Shown here: in pieces, positions 6,901 to 11,237 of the stretch | Layout: each line of letters starts with the position of its first letter | How positions within the stretch are numbered: position 1 is the stretch's first letter | Assembly: GCA_002469865.1 (NCBI GenBank) | Contig: DKOD01000023.1 | Location: 1 to 11,237, forward strand | Origin: Alphaproteobacteria bacterium UBA7371 | GTDB taxonomy: Bacteria > Pseudomonadota > Alphaproteobacteria > UBA8317 | Direction: 5' to 3' | Length of the DNA: 11,237 nucleotides | Notes under the pieces: generated by a model | Told to the model about the DNA's origin: nothing | Databases searched by the model: none | The model's input: the letters and a program-made list of their open reading frames with translations, nothing else | Translations under genes and position numbers: made by a program

Positions 6901-6930
6901 ATTATATCAGATTCTGATAATTTTGCGCAA
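6901..6930 (-). promoter_or_regulatory. parDE promoter
   Basis: On the minus strand TTGCGC (6925-6930) and a perfect TATAAT (6901-6906) are 18 bp apart, and the start codon of parD lies 21 bp downstream of the -10 hexamer, with GGAGG between them. The -35 matches only three bases of the consensus, while the -10 is perfect. Confidence 0.65.
6905..6919. promoter_or_regulatory. parDE operator palindrome
   Basis: TATCAGA-T-TCTGATA is a perfect inverted repeat with 7-bp arms. It lies between the -35 and -10 hexamers and overlaps the -10. This is the expected place for autorepression by a ParD dimer or ParD-ParE complex. Binding is inferred. Confidence 0.6.
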
Positions 6931-6947
6931 TTCTATTGAGGCCAATT

Positions 6948-7101
6948 CGTTCCCGCTGAAACCTTTGTATCTGCTGTCCCTGTTAAGGCAGCTTGCAAAC
7001 AGATGGTGGGTAACCCGAAGACAAAAATAACAAAAACCGATGCTACCCCCTAGCGGAAGGCAACGAAAAACCCGAGATAGCCCCTACGTATCAGAGACAA
7101 A
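6948..7101. repeat. right copy of the ~155-bp direct repeat: decayed hisB 5' end plus upstream region
   Basis: This segment between the parDE promoter and hslV aligns with 6133-6287. Read on the minus strand, bases about 7005-6948 still resemble hisB codons: alanine, threonine, threonine, then Val-Ser-Ala align with A6, T10, T13 and V15-S16-A17 of HisB in one frame. The hisB start codon is ATC here, and the frame soon reaches a stop, so it is non-coding. The remainder matches the hisB upstream DNA up to the hslV ribosome-binding site. The alignment was made by eye; identity is roughly two thirds. Confidence 0.65.
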
Positions 7102-7116
7102 GGAAGTGACCCAAAT

Positions 7117-7644
7117 ATGGAAATGCATGGCACGACGATCGTATGTGTGCGCAAAGATGGCGAGGTAGTCATGGCCGGTGACGGGCAAGTCACCGTTGGC
7201 CATACGGTGATGAAGGGCGGCGCCCGAAAAGTTCGCAAAATTGGCAAGGGCCAGGTTCTCGCGGGCTTTGCCGGCGCCACCGCCGACGCCTTCACCCTTC
7301 TGGAACGCCTCGAGGCCAAACTTGAGACCTACCCCAACCAGCTCACCCGGGCGGCGGTGGAACTGGCCAAGGATTGGCGGACTGATCGCTATTTGCGCCG
7401 CCTTGAAGCCATGCTGACGGTGGCGGACAAAGACGTGTCGCTTGTGGTCACGGGCATGGGCGATGTGGTGGAACCCGATGATGGCGTCATTGGCATTGGG
7501 TCTGGCGGATCCTATGCCTTGGCAGCTGCCCGGGCGCTCATGGACACCGACCGCGATGCCCAGACCATTGCCCTGAAGGCCATGGAGATTGCTGGTCAGG
7601 TATGTATCTACACCAATGACAACATCACCATGGAGCGGCTTTGA
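7117..7644 (+). CDS. hslV: ATP-dependent protease subunit HslV
   Basis: A 175-residue proteasome-like threonine peptidase subunit of the HslVU (ClpQY) complex, which degrades unfolded and specific regulatory proteins in the cytoplasm. The precursor starts MEMHG and is expected to be cut before Thr6, giving the mature TTIVCVRKDG N-terminus with the catalytic threonine. MAGDGQVTVGHTVMKGGARKVRKI and the GIGSGGSYALAAARAL segment are family hallmarks. ATG 7117 has AGGAAG 10 nt upstream; ATG 7123 (MHGTT) is possible and would leave the mature protein unchanged. It overlaps hslU by one base. Confidence 0.97.
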   Translation: MEMHGTTIVCVRKDGEVVMAGDGQVTVGHTVMKGGARKVRKIGKGQVLAGFAGATADAFTLLERLEAKLETYPNQLTRAAVELAKDWRTDRYLRRLEAMLTVADKDVSLVVTGMGDVVEPDDGVIGIGSGGSYALAAARALMDTDRDAQTIALKAMEIAGQVCIYTNDNITMERL

Positions 7645-8951
7645 TGACCGAATTTTCCCCAAGAGAAATTGTTTCGGAGCTGGACCGCTTCATTATTGGC
7701 CAGAAGGATGCCAAAAAAGCCGTGGCCAACGCCCTTCGCTATCGTTGGCGGCGGCGGCAGGTGGAAAGCCCACTTAAGGAGGAGATCCTGCCCAAAAACA
7801 TTCTCATGATCGGACCAACCGGCGTGGGCAAAACAGAAATCTCACGACGTTTGGCCAAATTGGCCGCGGCACCTTTTTTGAAGGTTGAGGCGACCAAATT
7901 CACCGAAGTAGGCTATGTGGGGCGGGATGTGGACCAGATCATCCGGGATTTGGTGGAAGCAGCCATTCAAATGGTGCGCGAAGAAAGCAGGCGTAAGGTT
8001 CAGGCCAAAGCAGAGCTCCATGCCGAAGAGCGTGTGATCGATGCCTTGGTGGGTGACGGGGCTTCTGCCTCCACACGCAACTCCTTCCGCACACGACTTC
8101 GCAATGGCGAATTTGACGAAAAAGAAATTGAGCTTGAGGTGGTGGACCAGGGCGGTGGTATGCCCCAAATTGACCTTCCCGGCATGCAAGGCGGCAGCAT
8201 GTCCATGATCAATTTGCAGGATCTTTTCGGTAAGGCCTTCACCAAAACCAAAAAACGCAAAATCCTTGTGGGCGATGCCCACAACATCCTTGTCGCCGAA
8301 GAAGCCGATAAATTGCTTGATCATGACAACATAAACCGTGAGGCACTCTCTCGGGTGGAAGAAAATGGCATCGTGTTTATCGATGAAATCGACAAAATAT
8401 GCGCCCGCTCAGAAAAAACCTCAGGCGCTGATGTCTCCCGCGAAGGGGTTCAGCGTGACCTTCTTCCACTCATTGAAGGAACCGTGGTGTCCACAAAATA
8501 TGGGGCCGTGCGCACCGATTATATTTTGTTCATCGCATCAGGGGCCTTCCATATGGCCAAGCCATCGGATCTTCTGCCCGAATTGCAAGGTCGTTTGCCT
8601 GTTCGGGTGATGCTCGGGGCCTTGGAGCATGATGATTTTAAGCGGATTCTCACCGACACCGAAGCCAATTTAACCCTGCAATATAAAGCCTTGATGGCAA
8701 CAGAGGGGTTGGAATTGGAATTTTTGGAAGATGGAATTGATGCCATTGCCGACATGGCGGTGGAATTAAACGCGACCATAGAAAATATCGGTGCCAGGCG
8801 ACTTCACACGATCCTGGAGCGTATTTTGGAAGGGGTGAGCTACCATGCCTCTGACCGATCGGGGGAAAAAGTCACCGTGGACCGCGCCTTTGTGCAAGAG
8901 CATATCGGCGAATTATCTGGTTCCACAGATTTGAGCCGCTTCATCCTTTAA
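7644..8951 (+). CDS. hslU: ATP-dependent unfoldase subunit HslU
   Basis: A 435-residue AAA+ ATPase that unfolds substrates and feeds them into HslV. Visible in order are the N-terminal SPREIVSELDRFIIGQKDAKKAVANALRYRWRR region, Walker A GPTGVGKT at 57-64, the pore motif GYVGRD, the HslU-specific I domain (about residues 110-240), Walker B IVFIDEIDKI near 245, and sensor and arginine-finger segments such as LPELQGRLPVRV. The C-terminal tail DLSRFIL is the element that docks into HslV. ATG 7644 overlaps the hslV stop as TGATG, with GGAG upstream inside hslV. Its last 4 bases overlap the convergent smr gene. Confidence 0.97.
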   Translation: MTEFSPREIVSELDRFIIGQKDAKKAVANALRYRWRRRQVESPLKEEILPKNILMIGPTGVGKTEISRRLAKLAAAPFLKVEATKFTEVGYVGRDVDQIIRDLVEAAIQMVREESRRKVQAKAELHAEERVIDALVGDGASASTRNSFRTRLRNGEFDEKEIELEVVDQGGGMPQIDLPGMQGGSMSMINLQDLFGKAFTKTKKRKILVGDAHNILVAEEADKLLDHDNINREALSRVEENGIVFIDEIDKICARSEKTSGADVSREGVQRDLLPLIEGTVVSTKYGAVRTDYILFIASGAFHMAKPSDLLPELQGRLPVRVMLGALEHDDFKRILTDTEANLTLQYKALMATEGLELEFLEDGIDAIADMAVELNATIENIGARRLHTILERILEGVSYHASDRSGEKVTVDRAFVQEHIGELSGSTDLSRFIL

Positions 8952-9517
8952 AGATCGCGTCGCCGGCGCAGGCAAATATAAAACGCCCCGGCACCCCCAT
9001 GCCGGGGGCTTGCCGGCGTGGCAGCCAAAATTTTGGCTTTATGGGCAGACATTTTCAGCCAGAGGGGCAATTGCTGACGCAACACACCACCCCCGGCGCG
9101 GCCCTTACCGGTGATCACCAAAAGAACGCGCAGGTCCCGAGCAATGGCGGTGGTGACAAAATGCTCAAGCCGTTGTTGTGCTTCATGTTGAACATGGCCA
9201 TGCAGATCAAGCACCGCTTCCACAGGCAATTTGCCAGCGGTTAGTCGGCGCACCAAATTGCGGTCCATGCCATCGAATTTGCGCTGCTGTTCATCATGCC
9301 GATGGATGTTGGATGGCACTGTCACCCGGGCAGGACCTACCAATTCATCCTTTTTGTTGGGGGCCTGCGGCATGTTCATGCTTGGTTTTGAATTTGGAAC
9401 ATCTTCATCGGGCAGATTATGCATAGGAATGGGCCCAGCACGTGTGGATCTCACATCCGACGTGGCCCGCCGCCAAAGCCGCTCTTCATCCCGCGTCGTC
9501 TGACGACGGCGGGCCAT
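8948..9517 (-). CDS. Smr-domain protein
   Basis: A 189-residue protein with a charged, probably disordered N-terminal half (Arg/Glu-rich, then Pro/Asn-rich up to about residue 65) and a C-terminal Smr domain from about residue 100. Smr hallmarks are LDLHG at 103-107, VITGKGR at 135-140 and RHGGAGAFYICLRRR near the end. Smr domains bind or nick nucleic acids; stand-alone proteobacterial members have an uncertain role, with recent family work pointing to endonucleolytic RNA cleavage. The ATG at 9517 lies 2 bp from the lutC stop, so the gene looks like the third member of a lutB-lutC-smr transcript. Its stop overlaps hslU by 4 bp. Confidence 0.9.
   Translation of the reverse strand: MARRRQTTRDEERLWRRATSDVRSTRAGPIPMHNLPDEDVPNSKPSMNMPQAPNKKDELVGPARVTVPSNIHRHDEQQRKFDGMDRNLVRRLTAGKLPVEAVLDLHGHVQHEAQQRLEHFVTTAIARDLRVLLVITGKGRAGGGVLRQQLPLWLKMSAHKAKILAATPASPRHGGAGAFYICLRRRRDL
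8961..9018. other. nested GC-rich inverted repeats within the 3' end of the smr gene
   Basis: An inner perfect 8-bp stem, CCCCGGCA (8986-8993) with TGCCGGGG (9000-9007) and a 6-base loop, is enclosed by CGCCGGC (8961-8967) and GCCGGCG (9012-9018). It begins 10 bp past the hslU stop on the plus strand and lies in smr codons on the minus strand. There is no following T-tract, so it is not a standard intrinsic terminator. It may end or stabilise the hslVU mRNA, or it may merely reflect codon choice. Confidence 0.4.
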
Positions 9518-9519
9518 GA

Positions 9520-10167
9520 TCAGGCATCATCCAAAATCAAAATCTGGTGGGACCTCGGCCCATGGGCACCCAAAAACAGGGTTTGCTCAATATCCCCTGT
9601 GCGCGACGGCCCCGTGATGAAGTTCACAGCCCTTGGGAATATTTTGCGCTTGCGCATCAATGGCCAGACATCATCCAAGGATCCAACAATGTTTGACGCC
9701 TTCAACACCACAATATGATGCTCGGGCACAAAGTTGAGCGTGGTCATCCGATCACGTCCAGAATGCATGACGAGGGTTCCCGTCTCGGCAATGGCCGCCA
9801 CGCCCAGCGATAAGCCAATCAAATCCCTAGGTCCTGGTTTTTCGTGGTGGATTTCCAGTGATGTCCCGGAAAAATCCAACTGCTTCAAAAATTTCTCGGG
9901 CTCCATGAACAATCGGCCAGGCAAATTATGCTGGCGCGTGGCCTCCAAGATCGCGGCCACAAGGTTATCCTGGGTGATCCGCTGAATAATGGTTTGATGG
10001 TCCTCGGCGCGGGTTGCAAAAGTTGCCACCAGATCGTCACTTCTGGCCAATCCCGGCTGTAGGGATCGTGGGTGGCTTTTGATGCGTTCTGCCGCCTTGG
10101 CTTGGCGTTTTTTGGAACCTTCCGGGCCTAAAACTGCCTCTAATCTTTTCAAAACCGCATGGCTCAT
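9520..10167 (-). CDS. lutC: LUD-domain protein LutC (lactate utilisation protein C)
   Basis: A 215-residue LUD (DUF162) domain protein, partner of the iron-sulfur protein LutB in the LutABC-type L-lactate oxidation system. Hallmarks are GVAAIAETGTLVMHSG, LNFVPEHHIVVLKASNIV and the C-terminal ITGPSRTGDIEQTLFLGAHGPR. The N-terminal ~60 residues are helical and charged, as is common in the family. No membrane segment or signal peptide. The ATG at 10167 overlaps the lutB stop as ATGA, so the two are translationally coupled, and smr follows 2 bp after its stop. The lactate role is by homology; proteins of this family also occur with other substrates. Confidence 0.93.
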   Translation of the reverse strand: MSHAVLKRLEAVLGPEGSKKRQAKAAERIKSHPRSLQPGLARSDDLVATFATRAEDHQTIIQRITQDNLVAAILEATRQHNLPGRLFMEPEKFLKQLDFSGTSLEIHHEKPGPRDLIGLSLGVAAIAETGTLVMHSGRDRMTTLNFVPEHHIVVLKASNIVGSLDDVWPLMRKRKIFPRAVNFITGPSRTGDIEQTLFLGAHGPRSHQILILDDA

Positions 10168-11237
10168 GATTGGCGTGCCTTATATTGCGCCATGAAGCTT
10201 TTTTTGGCCGGCGCAGGCATGACCCGGGATTTGGTCCAGGACGAAAGCCCCGGGATAGATTGGAAATAACCCTTCTTCCCCGCCAACATGGCGCCCAGCC
10301 AAGCTGTGGGCCCGGTGAGGCTTCTGTAAAGCGTGGGTCTTTTGGCAATTTGCGCCCAAATCTTCACGCCCAACCGTTCCCAAAAGCTGTTGTAACCACC
10401 TTGGGCGGCATCATTGCGCCATTCCCTCATCAAATCTGGAAGAGGGATCTTCATGGGACAAACCTCGGCACAACGACCGCAAAAAGTCGATGCATTGGGC
10501 AGGTCCGAAGAGGCATCAATGCCCCAAATCGCCGGGGTGATAACCGATCCAACCGGGCCCATATAGGTGGAACCATAGGTATGACCGCCGACGGCGGCAT
10601 AAACGGGGCAATGGTTCATGCAAGCCGCACAGCGGATACAACGCAGAATATCCCGGTATTTGGAACCAAGAATTTGGCTTCGGCCATTATCCAAGAGCAC
10701 CACATGGAAATCCTTTGGCCCGTCCTTATCAGCGGCACGTTTGGGGCCGGTGGAAAAGGTTGTGTATGCCGACATGTCCTGGCCGGTGGCCGAACGCCCC
10801 AGGAGCCTGATCATGGTGGTGGCATCTTCCAAGGTCGGCACCACTTTTTCAATCGAGCTCACCACCACATGGGTGTCTGGCAAGGCCTGGGTAAGATCCC
10901 CATTTCCTTCATTGGTGACAATCACCGTGGAACCGGTTTCTGCAATCAAAAAATTGGCGCCGGTGATGCCGACATCTGCTTCAAAATATTTTTCCCGAAG
11001 GATGGTTCGCGCCTCACTCACCAGATCCTCGCCAGCGGTAAGGTCTCTTTGGGAATCGAGATGTTGGTGGTGATCCCGGAAGATTTCCGCGACCTGTTCT
11101 TTGGTCTTATGCACCACCGGCGCAATGATATGCGAGGGCGCTTCATCGGCAAGCTGGATGATGTATTCGCCAAGATCCGTCTCAATGGGGGTGATGCCTG
11201 CATCAATAAGCGCGGCATTCAAGGCGATTTCTTCGGT
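10164..11237 (-). CDS. lutB: iron-sulfur protein LutB (lactate utilisation protein B), 5' end outside the window
   Basis: Only the C-terminal 357 residues are visible; the frame is open to the right edge (first visible residues TEEIALNAALIDAGI) and the true start lies beyond it. An N-terminal LUD-type region contains DLGEYIIQLADEAPSHIIAP and GANFLIAETGSTVIVTNEGNGD. Then come two ferredoxin-like cysteine clusters, CIRCAACMNHCP (10608-10640) and CGRCAEVCPMKIPL (about 10440-10481), which should hold [4Fe-4S] centres for electron transfer. A C-terminal region of about 80 residues ends basic. The family works with LutA and LutC to oxidise L-lactate to pyruvate. lutA is not in the window and may lie upstream of this gene. 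lutC overlaps its stop by 4 bp. Confidence 0.94.
   Translation of the reverse strand, partial: TEEIALNAALIDAGITPIETDLGEYIIQLADEAPSHIIAPVVHKTKEQVAEIFRDHHQHLDSQRDLTAGEDLVSEARTILREKYFEADVGITGANFLIAETGSTVIVTNEGNGDLTQALPDTHVVVSSIEKVVPTLEDATTMIRLLGRSATGQDMSAYTTFSTGPKRAADKDGPKDFHVVLLDNGRSQILGSKYRDILRCIRCAACMNHCPVYAAVGGHTYGSTYMGPVGSVITPAIWGIDASSDLPNASTFCGRCAEVCPMKIPLPDLMREWRNDAAQGGYNSFWERLGVKIWAQIAKRPTLYRSLTGPTAWLGAMLAGKKGYFQSIPGLSSWTKSRVMPAPAKKSFMAQYKARQS

Larger units (their letters stand above)
6880..7116. other. intergenic region between parD and hslV
   Basis: This 237-bp gap contains the divergent parDE promoter (left), the decayed hisB-derived repeat (middle and right) and the hslV ribosome-binding site AGGAAG at 7101-7106. 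A heat-shock (RpoH) promoter was sought for hslV. The only CTTG box, at 6992, has no acceptable -10 partner, so no hslV promoter is assigned. Confidence 0.6.

Noticed and set aside
6992..7020. CTTG box as a heat-shock (RpoH) promoter for hslV
   Set aside because: No CCCCAT- or CYTAT-like -10 lies at the right spacing, and the segment appears to be a relic of the hisB 5' end.
1..11237. CRISPR arrays, insertion sequences, tRNA or rRNA genes
   Set aside because: No regularly spaced repeats, transposase motifs, terminal inverted repeats or RNA-gene signatures were found on either strand by eye.

Overview
The window reads as a chromosomal segment of an alphaproteobacterium, most likely near Rhodospirillales. 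The reasons are the divergent pairing of hslVU with a hisB-H-A-F-E cluster, a CYTH-CHAD protein, a stand-alone Smr protein and a lutBC locus. This placement rests on gene order and motif recognition only. Coding density is high. Most genes are housekeeping, and no CRISPR array, prophage, transposase, tRNA or rRNA was seen.

Layout: (1) 66-1061 (+) is a PfkB-family (adenosine/ribokinase-like) kinase that converges, 5 bp apart, on the long minus-strand block. (2) The minus-strand block runs from about 6190 down to 1067 in the order hisB, hisH, hisA, hisF, CYTH-CHAD, hisE, HIT protein. hisB to hisF are tightly packed or overlapping and encode the middle of histidine biosynthesis. hisE is separated from them by the CYTH-CHAD gene, which has its own strong-looking promoter with a perfect palindrome between -35 and -10 and almost no room for a 5' leader. 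(3) 6311-6930 is a ParDE-type toxin-antitoxin module with a palindromic operator in its promoter. It sits between hisB and hslV. (4) hslV-hslU (+) encode the HslVU protease and overlap by one base. (5) An Smr-domain gene converges on hslU with a 4-bp overlap and follows lutB-lutC in a minus-strand operon. lutB runs off the right edge.

The most unusual observation is a roughly 155-bp imperfect direct repeat flanking the toxin-antitoxin module. The left copy (about 6133-6287) is the 5' end of hisB plus its upstream region. The right copy (about 6948-7101), just before hslV, looks like a decayed duplicate of the same segment, including relics of hisB codons without a start codon. This suggests that the module entered the hisB/hslV junction with duplication of that junction. 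Other points of interest are the promoter/operator of the CYTH-CHAD gene, the lack of a standard start codon at the expected N-terminus of hisH, and a nested GC-rich hairpin in the hslU/smr overlap region.
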